A stretch of 33,891 nucleotides of DNA from Sulfurimonas sp. (GTDB lineage: Bacteria > Campylobacterota > Campylobacteria > Campylobacterales > Sulfurimonadaceae), in NCBI RefSeq assembly GCF_028714655.1, contig NZ_JAQTLY010000017.1, positions 1-33,891 on the forward strand. Reading direction: 5' to 3'. This document shows positions 9,439 to 19,028 of this stretch, piece after piece. The notes beneath the pieces are model-generated. The model did not search any database. It was not told the DNA's origin and was given only the letters and a program-made list of their open reading frames with translations. Every line of letters begins with the position of its first letter. Within the stretch, counting starts at the first letter, position 1. A program made the position numbers and the translations under genes.

Positions 9439-9443
9439 TCCTT

Positions 9444-10463
9444 ATGGCTTATATAATTTTAAATAAAAACAATTTTTTTAATAATCTCGACATTATTGCA
9501 AATCGTACCAAAAGCGTAGATAAAATCGCACTTGTTTTAAAAGACAATGCATACGGACACGGACTTTTAGAGATGGCATCCATGGCAAGCGAGTATGGCA
9601 TAAAAAGAGCAGTTGTACAAACTTCAAAAGAGGCAGACGCGATTGAGAGCTTTTTTGACTATATCCTAGTTTTGGCAGATATACCCCAAAATGCAAATAG
9701 TAAAACAAGATATACGATTAACGACTTAAAGAGTATATATAAATTTCCCTCCGGCGCAAAAGTAGAGTTAAAAGTCGATACGGGAATGCACCGTAACGGC
9801 ATAGATATGAGTGAGCTTGAAGAGGCATTTTTACAAATCAAAAGAGCAGGGCTCATTTTAGAAGCGGTTTTTACACATCACAGAAGCGCGGATGAGCTTA
9901 CAAGCGAATGGTTTTGGCAGAAAGAGAATTTTAAAAGAGTAAAAGAGAGAGCAAAAGTGTTGGCAAATAAGTTTGGTTTTGGTGAGCTAAGATTTCACTC
10001 TTGTAACTCAGCTTCACTCTTTAGAGAGTCAAATTTTGATGAAGATATGGCAAGAGTGGGTATCGCGGCATACGGCTGCTTGGAACTTCCGAAATCATTT
10101 GATATGCAAAGTTTTAAACCGGTTTTATCGTTATTTGCAAAAAAAATATCTCAAAGAGAGATAAAAGCAAAGCAAAGAATCGGTTACGGCGGCGACGGGG
10201 AAGTTTTAAAAGATTGCGTTGTTAGCAATTATGATTTTGGTTACGGTGACGGGTTTTTAAGAGTGTGTGCTCAAAACGGTTATAAAACTCCGCAAGGCAT
10301 AGAGCTTGTTGGCAGAATCTCAATGGATAACAGTTCATTTCTAAGTGAGAATGATGAAATTTTAGTTTTTGATGATGCAAGAGTTGCGGCAAAGTATGCA
10401 AAAACTATAAGTTATGAAATTTTAACTTCGCTAAAAGCAGAGATAAAAAGAGAGATAGTTTAA
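9444..10463 (+). CDS. alr: Alanine racemase
   Basis: A 339-residue fold-type III PLP enzyme that interconverts L- and D-alanine for peptidoglycan. The PLP lysine is K33 in VLKDNAYGHG, VDTGMHRNG at about 111-119 is conserved, and the catalytic tyrosine is Y248 in RIGYGGDG. It is a little shorter than most Alr proteins (about 360-370), with the C-terminal beta domain trimmed. The ATG is the only usable start because an in-frame stop lies nine bases upstream. It is divergent from agmatine deiminase, with only 15 bases between the two start codons, and converges on the chemoreceptor gene. Confidence 0.93.
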   Translation: MAYIILNKNNFFNNLDIIANRTKSVDKIALVLKDNAYGHGLLEMASMASEYGIKRAVVQTSKEADAIESFFDYILVLADIPQNANSKTRYTINDLKSIYKFPSGAKVELKVDTGMHRNGIDMSELEEAFLQIKRAGLILEAVFTHHRSADELTSEWFWQKENFKRVKERAKVLANKFGFGELRFHSCNSASLFRESNFDEDMARVGIAAYGCLELPKSFDMQSFKPVLSLFAKKISQREIKAKQRIGYGGDGEVLKDCVVSNYDFGYGDGFLRVCAQNGYKTPQGIELVGRISMDNSSFLSENDEILVFDDARVAAKYAKTISYEILTSLKAEIKREIV

Positions 10464-10472
10464 AACTATCTC
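10452..10472. terminator. Palindrome across two convergent stop codons
   Basis: GAGATAGTTT and AAACTATCTC form a perfect 10-bp inverted repeat around one central A. It contains the alr stop (10461-10463) and the stop of the chemoreceptor on the other strand (10466-10468). Its position between convergent genes suggests a shared bidirectional terminator, although neither strand has a long U tract and a hairpin would need to open a few central pairs. Confidence 0.45.
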
Positions 10473-11908
10473 CTATTTCTCATCGGATCGAGTTCTTCGA
10501 TGATTCTATCAAGAACGGCAAAAAGTTTTAAGCTCTCCTCCTCCATGGTTTCAAAATTGCCGATAATTGTTTTCTCGTTTTTAGGATTCATTGCAACTCC
10601 GTCTTCAACATATTTTATATTTTTTAGAGCATTTTCATGTACTTTAGCGTGCGGTTCGTCTATAAATTTATAATTTTGCGTATGCCCGTAAGTCTCTTTT
10701 CCTGCGCCAAGATACCACTTTCCAAGACGGCAGTTTCTATGATCTGCAAAGCTTGCATCAACTTTTTCTCCGACAACCGAAGCATAAGCATTTGACTTAA
10801 AGAGAATATGGTCAATTTTAACAAGCACCATAAATAGCGAATCTCTTATATATTTTGAATAATCGGAAGAATTTTGAGCGTTTGTATGGAAATCTTCAAG
10901 AGTATTTGCAAACTCATTGACAGCTTGTGTAGCTTCTTGAGCGATGTTTGACATTTCGCCTGAGTTGGTTTCTATCTCTCGCGTTTCTTGTTGAAGAGCA
11001 GATATGGTAATTGAAATCTCCTGTGTTGCTTTTTGCGTTCTCTCCGCCAATTTTCTTACCTCATCTGCAACAACGGCAAATCCTCTTCCGTGTTCACCCG
11101 CTCTTGCTGCTTCGATGGCAGCATTAAGTGCAAGAAGATTTGTCTGCTCCGCAATATCTTTTATCAAGTCTGCAATTGTTGAAATTTCATTAGAGCGTTC
11201 AGTCAATCCGCTGATATTTTGATGGGTTGTATCAATTTTTTCTATCAGTTGATGAAATTGGTTCATAACATCATCCATAGATTCAATGCTGTTGCTTGCT
11301 TCATTTGCCGTGCTTTGCGACATAGTAGATATTTTGCTTATCTCTTCTGATTTACTAAGCAGGTTATCTTGAATAACTTTTAGTCCATGAGCTATTCCGC
11401 CGCCTAGATCATGCAGTTTTTGAGTAAAATCTCCTCTTATTTGAAGCTTATGTCCTTTTTCGATATCTTTAACTGAATTATTGATAGTCTCGGCAGCAGC
11501 GGCTAATGTCGGGTTTAAGCCCTCGGTTTTAGCATAGTAAGATGTGTTGATGTCTGCCGCAATATCGATGGCTTTCATAGTCTCTTGCATATAGTATCTT
11601 GCTTGAAAAAGCAGAGAGTTAAACTCTTCGCCCAGTTTTTTAATCTCGCCGTATCCTATAACCGGAGCGAGACAATCAAGATTTCCCTCGGCTGCTTTTG
11701 TCATAGTAACGGTTACCTCTTCGATGGATTGTTTTACCACAAGAAGTTGAGAACGCAGATACAGTGCCAGTGCAATATGAACTGCTATCATACCGATAAC
11801 GATAGGTGAAGAACCGAATAGAAAAATTTCTACAAAAAAACCTATAACAAAAAGTATAAGCTGCAGTAAGTTAGAGAGAGCGACATTTTGCAAAGTAGAA
11901 GAGTTCAT
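10466..11908 (-). CDS. Methyl-accepting chemotaxis protein with C-terminal CZB domain
   Basis: A 480-residue chemoreceptor. Two hydrophobic segments near the N-terminus (about 12-32 and 36-53) are separated by only a few residues, so there is no periplasmic sensor domain. The signalling hairpin carries the hallmark [19 protein letters not shown] and ends in a helical bundle. The C-terminus holds a chemoreceptor zinc-binding (CZB) domain with [17 protein letters not shown] and later histidines (EPHAKVHE), the 3His-1Cys set. CZB proteins such as Helicobacter TlpD respond to zinc or oxidants. Sensing is therefore probably cytoplasmic. The ATG at 11908 is chosen over a GTG two codons earlier because GAGG lies five bases upstream of it. 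Confidence 0.9.
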   Translation of the reverse strand: MNSSTLQNVALSNLLQLILFVIGFFVEIFLFGSSPIVIGMIAVHIALALYLRSQLLVVKQSIEEVTVTMTKAAEGNLDCLAPVIGYGEIKKLGEEFNSLLFQARYYMQETMKAIDIAADINTSYYAKTEGLNPTLAAAAETINNSVKDIEKGHKLQIRGDFTQKLHDLGGGIAHGLKVIQDNLLSKSEEISKISTMSQSTANEASNSIESMDDVMNQFHQLIEKIDTTHQNISGLTERSNEISTIADLIKDIAEQTNLLALNAAIEAARAGEHGRGFAVVADEVRKLAERTQKATQEISITISALQQETREIETNSGEMSNIAQEATQAVNEFANTLEDFHTNAQNSSDYSKYIRDSLFMVLVKIDHILFKSNAYASVVGEKVDASFADHRNCRLGKWYLGAGKETYGHTQNYKFIDEPHAKVHENALKNIKYVEDGVAMNPKNEKTIIGNFETMEEESLKLFAVLDRIIEELDPMRNRR

Positions 11909-11976
11909 AAGCACCTCAAGTATTAAAATTTGTGATGTGATAATACTCTAAGGATAAAATAAAGTCAATATTTTTT

Positions 11977-13941
11977 TTAAAACTCTTCTATAAGTTCTTT
12001 ATTAGGTTTCCCGATATAGTAACCTTGAACGAAATCAACTCCCATTTTCTCCAACAAATCCAAAGAGTCTTTATCTTCAACATACTCGGCAATTGTTTTA
12101 AGCCCAAGATTTGAAGCAAAGTTGATAATGGTTTTAACGATTACTCTTGAGTTCTCATCGGTTGTTATAAACTTGACAAGCGAAGAGTCAATCTTTATAT
12201 AGTCGACATTTAACTCAAAGATATGTGAAAAGTTGGAGTAGCCGCTTCCAAAATCATCGATTGCAACTTTACAGCCATACTTTTTAACCTCTTTTATAAA
12301 GTTTTTTATCTCTTGGTAGTTCTCTATCTTGTCACTCTCTAAAATCTCAAAAACAACTCTTGTAGATTCTTTAAAGTTTTCCAATTTATTTAGTATAAAC
12401 TTCATCGTTTCCGAATTTTGTATATCTAAAATGGAGAGATTAAGTGAGAACTCAAAATTTTTATCTTCAAAAAATGCAAACGACTTATTAATCATTGCCA
12501 GCGTAATTTCAGGATATAGTTTGGACTTGATAGCAGTATCTAAAAATGCATAAGGCGCTATAACGGTACCGTCTTGCGTAATTATTCTTGCAAGAGATTC
12601 ATACTTCTCTATCTTTTTAGATCTGATATTGTATATCGGCTGAAAAAACGGTGTTATTTGGTTGAGTTTAATCGCATTTTTTAGAGTCAAAAGAGCATCT
12701 GCGTTTTTAGCAATCTGCTCTTTTGCATTAAAAGAGTTCTCATAAACAACGATGCTTTTTGCATGTTTTTTAGCAGTCTGAAGTGCAGTGTTTGCCTTAA
12801 CAAGTATGGAAGCTTTACCGGAGGCTATCCCGCAACTAAATGTGACAAGGATGGATTGACCGTCTATGCCGAATTTTATCTCGTTTATGTTTTGTACAAG
12901 ATTTTGTATGGTCTCTAAGAATTTCTCTTGAGTCATATCGGTAGTTGTAAAGATTGCAAACTCATCGTTTGGCAGTTTGTAGACAAAGTTGGTTTCTTTG
13001 CAAAATTTTTGCATCTCTTTTGAAACTTGGATGAGGAGTTCATCTCCTATATCATAACCGTAAAGATCATTTACATCTTTAAACGAGTCTATATTTATAA
13101 GCGCCAGATGAGATGTGTATATATTTTTGTTTTGCTCAATATCGTCCATCAACTTTAGTCTGTTTGGCAGATTTGTAAGCGTGTCGTGAAGCAGTGAATT
13201 TTTTAGCTCATCCGTTTTTTCTTTTACTTTCTCTTCAAGAGCGGTGTTTATTTTTTTAGACTCTCTGATAATGAAAGATACGCCGAGAAATAGAAGAACA
13301 AAAAGGATAAAATCATAAAAAACGGATCTTATAAAGTTTTTGAAAAAATAGCTGTCCAGATTTTCTGATGGAATCTGAATACTTATGATGCCTCTTACTT
13401 CTCCGAGCTTGTAGTCATACGCATTTTCATAACTGTTTTGTATATAAATCGGTGCATCCTCTTTTTTGCCGTGACATTTTAAACACTTCTCTTCAACTTT
13501 TAAGACGGCTGCATATTGATAAAGTTCGCTGTTGTCATTGTTAAAATAACTAGTTTTATCTAAGTTTTTTTTGAAAAACTGTATCGCTTTTAGCTCATTT
13601 TGATCTGCTTGATTTTTAGGGTTTCTTGCACGATCTGACACGGTTTTTACTGTTATGTTTAAGGGATTGTTTTTTGAAAAGTTGTTTGCTATGATGTGTG
13701 AACTAAAAGCGGGAAGACCTTTAAGCGTCTTTTCGTTTAGTTCTATCGTGCCGTCAAAGAAAAGTTTTTGGTAGTAGAGTCTGTTTTCAATAGCGTAGCT
13801 GTTTAAAACTTCAGCCTCTTTTTTGGCAAAATCTGCTTCTCTCTCTTTTACTTCAAAATAGGTGTAAGTAATCTTAATAATACCGACAACAAAAAAAACA
13901 AAAGGAATAATTCTTAAAATGTTGCTGTTAAAATTGTACAT
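11977..13941 (-). CDS. Heme-binding (Tll0287/DUF3365-type) sensor GGDEF/EAL protein
   Basis: A 654-residue membrane protein. A first membrane segment (about 9-27) and a second (about 205-226) enclose a periplasmic domain that ends in a c-type heme motif, C153-L-K-C156-H157, followed by GEVRGIISIQIP as in DUF3365/Tll0287-like sensors. A coiled coil (227-250) leads to a GGDEF domain whose signature is KLPNDEF at 322-328, so GG is replaced by PN and cyclase activity is probably lost. The EAL domain keeps the first glutamate (ESL at 448-450), IDDFGSGYSNF, KIDSSLVK and an AEYVED segment, so it could hydrolyse c-di-GMP. The inferred role is coupling redox or gas state in the periplasm to c-di-GMP. 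No clear ribosome binding site is seen. Confidence 0.88.
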   Translation of the reverse strand: MYNFNSNILRIIPFVFFVVGIIKITYTYFEVKEREADFAKKEAEVLNSYAIENRLYYQKLFFDGTIELNEKTLKGLPAFSSHIIANNFSKNNPLNITVKTVSDRARNPKNQADQNELKAIQFFKKNLDKTSYFNNDNSELYQYAAVLKVEEKCLKCHGKKEDAPIYIQNSYENAYDYKLGEVRGIISIQIPSENLDSYFFKNFIRSVFYDFILFVLLFLGVSFIIRESKKINTALEEKVKEKTDELKNSLLHDTLTNLPNRLKLMDDIEQNKNIYTSHLALINIDSFKDVNDLYGYDIGDELLIQVSKEMQKFCKETNFVYKLPNDEFAIFTTTDMTQEKFLETIQNLVQNINEIKFGIDGQSILVTFSCGIASGKASILVKANTALQTAKKHAKSIVVYENSFNAKEQIAKNADALLTLKNAIKLNQITPFFQPIYNIRSKKIEKYESLARIITQDGTVIAPYAFLDTAIKSKLYPEITLAMINKSFAFFEDKNFEFSLNLSILDIQNSETMKFILNKLENFKESTRVVFEILESDKIENYQEIKNFIKEVKKYGCKVAIDDFGSGYSNFSHIFELNVDYIKIDSSLVKFITTDENSRVIVKTIINFASNLGLKTIAEYVEDKDSLDLLEKMGVDFVQGYYIGKPNKELIEEF

Positions 13942-13948
13942 ACATTAA

Positions 13949-14009
13949 ACCGTTTTTTATAGTTTAGAGGTGTAGAACACACTTCTAGTACATTATAGCA
14001 AAAAACGGT
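13949..14009 (-). promoter_or_regulatory. Promoter bracketed by a 10-bp inverted repeat, GGDEF/EAL gene
   Basis: On the minus strand an extended -10 (TG-C-TATAAT, box at 13992-13997) lies about 50 bases before the GGDEF/EAL start. ACCGTTTTTT (13949-13958) and AAAAAACGGT (14000-14009) are perfect inverted copies 51 bp apart, close to five helical turns, one on each side of the transcription start. This could be a split operator; chance is possible because the arms are T-rich. Confidence 0.45.
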
Positions 14010-14030
14010 ACTTTCGGTGCAAAAAATTGT

Positions 14031-14423
14031 CTAAGAGTTTATTTTTATGATTGCATTTGGAAAAATAGTGCCATCAACTCCCAAAAGAGCCAGCTCTTCT
14101 ATATCATCCTCTTCTTCGATAAGAGCTAAAATTTTTGCATCAAAAAGATAGTTTTCTGCAACATTTTGAGCAGTTTTGGCAAGCTCTTTTTCAACTACTA
14201 TATATTTTGCGCCAAAAACCGAGGCGTATAACAGCTGAGTGATATTTTCTGCATATAAAGCAATCGGCATTGAGTTGAGAGCGGCGTGACTTATGATATC
14301 TAAATTTTCTTCGCTAAATTCGATATAGAGGGTTGAAGAGGGCGGAGTATTTAGTATCGCCTCAATGGAGCAAATATGGTAAAAGTTTTCATTTTCTATA
14401 AATCTATGTCCAAAAAATATCAT
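14031..14423 (-). CDS. Conserved-looking protein of unknown function, 130 aa
   Basis: This gene is not recognised. It begins [22 protein letters not shown] and contains alternating beta strands and helices (TLYIEF, MPIALYAENITQLLYASVFGAKYIVVEKEL, AKILALIEEEDDIEELALLGVDGTIF), which suggests a small alpha/beta fold resembling part of a TIM barrel. There is no signal peptide or membrane segment. The start is placed at 14423, six codons inside a longer frame, because there ATGA overlaps the upstream stop by four bases and GGAG is correctly spaced. It is the last gene of the run ribA-rsmG-small membrane protein-this gene, so it is probably co-transcribed with them. Confidence 0.7.
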   Translation of the reverse strand: MIFFGHRFIENENFYHICSIEAILNTPPSSTLYIEFSEENLDIISHAALNSMPIALYAENITQLLYASVFGAKYIVVEKELAKTAQNVAENYLFDAKILALIEEEDDIEELALLGVDGTIFPNAIIKINS

Positions 14424-14674
14424 TTTATCTTCTCCAAGCACTCTTTTGAACAGTAGTATTTTCCGTTGCTCAAAAGCGTATCATTAAGTTCGCAGTAAAT
14501 TTTACACTTAGAACACTCAACCATTTCGTTTGCTTTTGCTTTTTCTTTCTCTTTCTCTTTTTGCTTCTCCTCTTTAGCCTCTTTTTTAGAGTTCAGGGCA
14601 GCTGCTTTATTTTTCATATAGATAAAATAGAGAAGTGCTATGATACCTGCTATAATTAAAATCTTAAGTATCAT
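14420..14674 (-). CDS. Small membrane-anchored cysteine-rich protein (PP0621-like)
   Basis: An 84-residue protein with one N-terminal membrane segment (about 2-20), a highly charged lysine/glutamate helix (about 29-50) and a C-terminal four-cysteine module: CSKC, then C, then CSKEC. The spacing suggests a treble-clef or TRASH-like zinc-binding knuckle, as in the PP0621 family of unknown function. The cysteine module would face the cytoplasm if the N-terminus is outside, or the periplasm otherwise; the sequence does not decide. It overlaps rsmG by four bases and the next gene by four bases, which indicates translational coupling. Confidence 0.75.
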   Translation of the reverse strand: MILKILIIAGIIALLYFIYMKNKAAALNSKKEAKEEKQKEKEKEKAKANEMVECSKCKIYCELNDTLLSNGKYYCSKECLEKIK

Positions 14675-15267
14675 ATATTTTCTCCGATAAGCAAATAGTG
14701 TCTGTTTTGCGTTTTTATTATTTTATATTTCAGGTCACTCGGAACTTCATCATACACTCTCTCCCCTTTGTAGAAAAGAAGTTTTGAGTTCTCATCGCGG
14801 AAATTCTCGCTTAGTTTTAGAAGCATATCCGTCTCCGTAACGGCTCTTGAAGTTACAAGTTCAAAAATCTCATGCGGCATCTCTTCGACTCTTTTTTGTA
14901 CCACTTTTACATTGGCAAGCCCCAAATCAGCCTTTATAAATTGTAAAAAACTTGCTCTCTTTGCCAAAGGCTCTACAAGAGTCACTTCTGTTTGGGGAAG
15001 TCCCATAGCTAAAATCAAACCGGGAAAACCCGCACCGGTGCCGATATCTAAAAGATTTTTTACTTTTGGGAGAAAAGTTATGGGATATATGGAGTCGTAG
15101 ATAAACTCATCAATGGTTTTTTCATCTTTCGCACCCGTTAAATTGTGAACTCTGTTCCAAGCAAAGAGATGTTCTTTATACTTTTGGATGTTGTAAAAAA
15201 GGTTTTCGGGCAACTCTGTGCCAAGTTCAAGAAGTGCGGTTTTTAGGTTCAAAAAGTTGTCCTTCAT
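14671..15267 (-). CDS. rsmG: 16S rRNA (guanine527-N7) methyltransferase
   Basis: A 198-residue Rossmann-fold SAM methyltransferase (GidB/RsmG) that methylates N7 of G527 in 16S rRNA. The SAM loop is [13 protein letters not shown] at about 72-84, preceded by the family's WNRVHNLTG at 37-45, with VTSRAV later. Length is normal for the family. The start codon lies one base past the ribA stop with no separate strong ribosome binding site, so translation is probably coupled to ribA. The 3' end overlaps the small membrane protein by four bases. Confidence 0.92.
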   Translation of the reverse strand: MKDNFLNLKTALLELGTELPENLFYNIQKYKEHLFAWNRVHNLTGAKDEKTIDEFIYDSIYPITFLPKVKNLLDIGTGAGFPGLILAMGLPQTEVTLVEPLAKRASFLQFIKADLGLANVKVVQKRVEEMPHEIFELVTSRAVTETDMLLKLSENFRDENSKLLFYKGERVYDEVPSDLKYKIIKTQNRHYLLIGENI

Positions 15268-15268
15268 T

Positions 15269-15832
15269 TTAAAGCAGGTGCCCCATGCTCTCTTTTTTTA
15301 CATTTAGATAGGCTTGGTTATGCGGATTTGATTTCATAATAATGGGTACTCTTTGCACAATCTCGATACCGCTTAGCGAATCTATCTTTTTTGGGTTGTT
15401 TGTCAAAAGTTTGATTTTTTTGATACCGAAATGTTCAAGTATAAAAGGAACAATCTCGTAAGTTCTCTCATCGGCATCAAACCCCAGCTGATGATTTGCT
15501 TCAATGGTATTTAGACCCTTGTCTTGCAAGGCGTAAGCGTTTATCTTGTTTAAAAGACCTATGTTTCTGCCCTCTTGTCTTAGATAAATTACCATACCGT
15601 TAGTTTTTGATGCGAGCTTTAGAGCGTGTTCCAGCTGATCTCTGCAATCGCACTTTAAACTTCCCATGGCATCACCGGTTAAACACTCAGAATGAACCCT
15701 GACTACAGGAATTTCATCTAAGGGTTCTTTATATATAACCAGATGTTCTTTGCAACCCTCTTTAAAGACTTTGACCTTAAAATCGCCGAATCGTGAGGGT
15801 AAATTTGCTACTTCAGAAATCTCTATTTTCAA
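15269..15832 (-). CDS. ribA: GTP cyclohydrolase II, TTG start
   Basis: A 187-residue RibA, the first step of riboflavin synthesis: GTP to 2,5-diamino-6-ribosylamino-4-pyrimidinone phosphate, formate and pyrophosphate. The zinc cysteines are C50, C61 and C63 in [16 protein letters not shown], followed by [11 protein letters not shown] and NNPKKID. It is the single-domain form, without a fused RibB domain. The start is read as TTG at 15832 because no ATG exists before the conserved region and AGGA lies eight bases upstream. It heads the minus-strand run with rsmG and is divergent from hemB. ribH, another riboflavin gene, lies at 29046. Confidence 0.93.
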   Translation of the reverse strand: MKIEISEVANLPSRFGDFKVKVFKEGCKEHLVIYKEPLDEIPVVRVHSECLTGDAMGSLKCDCRDQLEHALKLASKTNGMVIYLRQEGRNIGLLNKINAYALQDKGLNTIEANHQLGFDADERTYEIVPFILEHFGIKKIKLLTNNPKKIDSLSGIEIVQRVPIIMKSNPHNQAYLNVKKESMGHLL

Positions 15833-15904
15833 TAAATTTGTCCTAACTTTAACTTTAAAAAGGTAAAATATTTTTTTAAAAATTATAGCTAAAAAGGTTT
15901 AATA

Positions 15905-16876
15905 ATGTTTCAAAGATTTCGTAGAACTCGCTTAAATAGTCATCTTCGCGCATTGGTTCGTGAAACAAGCGTAAGTGTCAATGATTTTATATATCCGCTT
16001 TTTGTCCGCTCCGGCGAGAAAATCAAAACAGAGATTGCATCTATGCCGGGTGTGTTTCAGATGAGCATCGACGAAGTTTTAAAAGAGTGCGAAGAGCTAA
16101 AAAAACTCGGACTTTACGCGATTATACTCTTTGGGATTCCTGATGTAAAAGACTCCGTCGGTTCGGACTCATTGTGTGAACACGGCATTATCGCTAAAGC
16201 TATTAGAGCTATAAAAGAGGCTCACCCCGATATGTTTGTAGTGACGGATTTATGCTTTTGCGAGTACACCGACCATGGACATTGCGGAATTATAGATACA
16301 AAAACTCAAAGCGTAAACAATGATGCGACACTTAAAATATCGGCACAGCAGGCTATCGTTCATGCAAAAGCGGGAGCAGATATGATAGCGCCATCAGGTA
16401 TGATGGACGGAATAATTCAAGCTTTAAGAGAAGCTCTTGATAGTGCAGGATATGAAAATATGCCGATAATGAGCTACTCGACAAAATTTGCTTCAGGATA
16501 TTATGGACCGTTTCGCGATGTAGCGGAATCTGCTCCCTCTTTTGGAGATCGTGCATCGTATCAGATGGATCCTGCAAATAGAAGAGAGGCGATAGCTGAG
16601 AGTATTTCGGATGAACATCAAGGTGCAGATATTTTGATGGTAAAACCTGCTCTTGCGTACTTAGATATAGTCAGGGAGATAAAAGATGCAACTTCTTTAC
16701 CGATGGCTGTTTATAATGTGAGCGGTGAATACGCAATGATAAAATTCGCCGGAATGAACGGACTCATTGATTATGATAGAGTCGTGATGGAGACGATGAT
16801 TAGCTTTAAGAGAGCGGGTGCGGATATTATCATCTCTTATCATGCAAAAGAAGTTGCAAAGATGTTACAAAAGTAA
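15905..16876 (+). CDS. hemB: Delta-aminolevulinic acid dehydratase (porphobilinogen synthase)
   Basis: A 323-residue HemB that condenses two 5-aminolevulinate molecules to porphobilinogen in heme synthesis. The two active-site lysines are K194 in [15 protein letters not shown] and K247 in [10 protein letters not shown]. The cysteine triad C117, C119 and C127 ([13 protein letters not shown]) shows the zinc-dependent type. It is full length, starting [16 protein letters not shown] precedes the ATG by about seven bases. hemJ, the later oxidase step of the same pathway, lies at 19527. Confidence 0.96.
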   Translation: MFQRFRRTRLNSHLRALVRETSVSVNDFIYPLFVRSGEKIKTEIASMPGVFQMSIDEVLKECEELKKLGLYAIILFGIPDVKDSVGSDSLCEHGIIAKAIRAIKEAHPDMFVVTDLCFCEYTDHGHCGIIDTKTQSVNNDATLKISAQQAIVHAKAGADMIAPSGMMDGIIQALREALDSAGYENMPIMSYSTKFASGYYGPFRDVAESAPSFGDRASYQMDPANRREAIAESISDEHQGADILMVKPALAYLDIVREIKDATSLPMAVYNVSGEYAMIKFAGMNGLIDYDRVVMETMISFKRAGADIIISYHAKEVAKMLQK

Positions 16877-16975
16877 TCTTTTATGATTATCGTAACCAAA
16901 ATGAAACCTTTTTAATAGTAAGATTAAAGAAAATTACTATAAACTAGACGCTTATTTTTTTCAAAAGGGACGGCA

Positions 16976-17902
16976 TTGAGACATTTTTTAACACTAAGAG
17001 ATTTTACAAAAGAGGAGATTTTAGAGATCATTGATTTGGGTCTGCAAATCAAGCAAAATCTCAAATCGGGTATCTATAACGGTGAGTTAAAAAACAAAAC
17101 ACTTGCCATGATTTTTGAGAAAAGCTCCACGAGAACCCGTGTGAGTTTTGAAACAGGAATGTTTCAGCTCGGCGGTCATGCGCTCTTTTTATCCAACCGC
17201 GATATTCATTTGGGGCGCGGAGAACCTGTAAAAGATACGGCTCGCGTAATCTCCAGTATGTGCGATATGGTAATGATAAGAACTTTTGAACACTCTATGA
17301 TAGAAGAGTTTGCCGCTTACTCAAAAGTTCCGGTTATAAACGGACTCACCGACTCATACCATCCAGTACAACTTCTCGCTGACTATATGACTTTGGTAGA
17401 ACATAGCGCACATGAAAACATCGTTGCGGCGTATGTGGGCGATGGAAACAACATGACACACTCATGGATGATGCTTGCCGCAAAACTGGGTTTTGAGCTT
17501 AGAATCGCCACGCCAAAGGGCTATGAGGTAGATGCAAAGATACTATCGGAGGCTCTTGAGATTGCCAAAGAGAGCGGAGCGGTTATAAAAACCATGAACG
17601 ACCCAAAAGAGGCCATAAAAGGTGCGACGGTTGTAACAACCGATACTTGGACTTCAATGGGGCAAGAAGATGAGAAAGAAGAGCGTATAAAAATATTTAA
17701 AGGCTTTATGGTTGACGATGATATGATGTCATTAGCTCAAAACGGGGCTAAATTTTTACACTGTCTCCCTGCATACAGGGGCTTAGAGGTAAGCGAAGAG
17801 GTCTTTGAGAAACACTCCGAGATAATCTTTGATGAAGCCGAAAACAGACTTCACGCTCAAAAAGGTTTGATGGTTTGGTTGGATAAGCAGAGAAGTTTGT
17901 AA
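16976..17902 (+). CDS. argF: Ornithine carbamoyltransferase, TTG start
   Basis: A 308-residue carbamoyltransferase making citrulline from ornithine and carbamoyl phosphate in arginine synthesis. Carbamoyl-phosphate loop STRTR is at 51-55, [11 protein letters not shown] lies in the middle, and the ornithine-side HCLPAYRG is at 262-269. The start is TTG at 16976, not ATG: the reading frame begins with the family's normal N-terminus (RHFLTLRDF) and AAGGGA lies six bases upstream. About 100 bases without a gene separate it from hemB. It converges on trpS across a dispersed repeat. Confidence 0.95.
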   Translation: MRHFLTLRDFTKEEILEIIDLGLQIKQNLKSGIYNGELKNKTLAMIFEKSSTRTRVSFETGMFQLGGHALFLSNRDIHLGRGEPVKDTARVISSMCDMVMIRTFEHSMIEEFAAYSKVPVINGLTDSYHPVQLLADYMTLVEHSAHENIVAAYVGDGNNMTHSWMMLAAKLGFELRIATPKGYEVDAKILSEALEIAKESGAVIKTMNDPKEAIKGATVVTTDTWTSMGQEDEKEERIKIFKGFMVDDDMMSLAQNGAKFLHCLPAYRGLEVSEEVFEKHSEIIFDEAENRLHAQKGLMVWLDKQRSL

Positions 17903-17928
17903 TTGAAGTCTTTGATTAAATAAAGATT

Positions 17929-17975
17929 AGATTGCCGCACTTGTCATTGCGGGGAGAAAAGCGACGAAGCAATCT
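17929..17975. repeat. Dispersed palindromic repeat, family A, copy 1
   Basis: A 47-bp element with inverted ends AGATTGC and GCAATCT and the core CTTGTCATTGC, lying between the convergent argF and trpS genes. Related copies lie at 19979-20087 and 23502-23553. The element may end transcripts from both sides, but it has no U tract. Confidence 0.75.
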
Positions 17976-17980
17976 ACAAT

Positions 17981-18946
17981 TTAGTAGCTTATCCCCGTAA
18001 CACTTCTTATTTTCTCAATCGTCGGCAGTGCAGCTTCTCTTGCTTTTACGGCACCCGCTTTTAAAATCTCTCTTACTTCGTCTTGGTGTTTTTCGTAGTA
18101 CTCTCTGTTTTGTCTAAAATCTCGAAAATATTCCCACATGACTTCTGCCAGATATACTTTAAAGTGACCGTGACCCTCACCGCCTCTTTTGTATCTCTCT
18201 TGAAGTGCTATGAGATTTTCGCCCTCCAAAAATAGTTTTGCCATATTGTAAACATTGCAGGTTTCAAACTCTTTTGGTTCTTCCATCGCTACATTTTCAG
18301 TTACAATTTTTTTGATAGTTTTTAATTGCGATTTCTCTTCCCCAAAGATATTTACTATATTTCCGTAGCTTTTTGACATTTTTTGCCCGTCAACTCCCGG
18401 AACTGTTGCAACTTCCTCTTGAACTCTAAACTGTGGAATAGTTAAAATATCTCCGTATTGGTTGTTAAACTTTATGGCAATATCTCTTGCAATCTCAACA
18501 TGCTGAATCTGATCTTTTCCCACGGGAACAACTTCTGAGCCAAAAAGCAAGATGTCCGCCGCCATCAAAACAGGGTACGAGAAGAGCGAATGATTTGTTG
18601 CAAACCCTTTGGCAGTTTTATCTTTGTAGCTGTGCGCGCGTTCCAAAAGTCCCATAGGCGTAAAAGATGATAAAACCCAATATAGCTCAAGCACTTCTTT
18701 TACATCAGACTGAACCCAAAACACCGATTTTTGCGGGTCAATACCGAGTGCTAAAAAGTCGGTTGCGCACTGCATTGTAAGCGTGCTAAGTCTTTTACCG
18801 TCACTTACGGTTGTCTGTGCGTGGTAGTTTGCTATAAAAGCAAAGGTTTGATTTTGTGTTTGAGCTTCTACCATCTGTTTTATCGAACCGAAATAGTTTC
18901 CGATATGTAAATCTCCCGATGGCTGAATACCGGTTAGAACTCTCAT
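17981..18946 (-). CDS. trpS: Tryptophanyl-tRNA synthetase
   Basis: A 321-residue class I synthetase charging tRNA-Trp. The HIGH-type motif is HIGN at 14-17 after GIQPSGDL, and KMSKS is at 189-193. Conserved family blocks include NYHAQTT, YPVLMAADILLF and VGKDQIQHVEIARDIA. Length is normal. GGAG lies eight bases before the ATG. It is monocistronic and convergent with argF. Confidence 0.97.
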   Translation of the reverse strand: MRVLTGIQPSGDLHIGNYFGSIKQMVEAQTQNQTFAFIANYHAQTTVSDGKRLSTLTMQCATDFLALGIDPQKSVFWVQSDVKEVLELYWVLSSFTPMGLLERAHSYKDKTAKGFATNHSLFSYPVLMAADILLFGSEVVPVGKDQIQHVEIARDIAIKFNNQYGDILTIPQFRVQEEVATVPGVDGQKMSKSYGNIVNIFGEEKSQLKTIKKIVTENVAMEEPKEFETCNVYNMAKLFLEGENLIALQERYKRGGEGHGHFKVYLAEVMWEYFRDFRQNREYYEKHQDEVREILKAGAVKAREAALPTIEKIRSVTGISY

Positions 18947-19028
18947 TGTATAACTCCAAAAATTTGTAAATTTTAATTACGGCATTATACATTTTTTAGC
19001 TTTATTTCGTTATCATTGACCTGTATAT

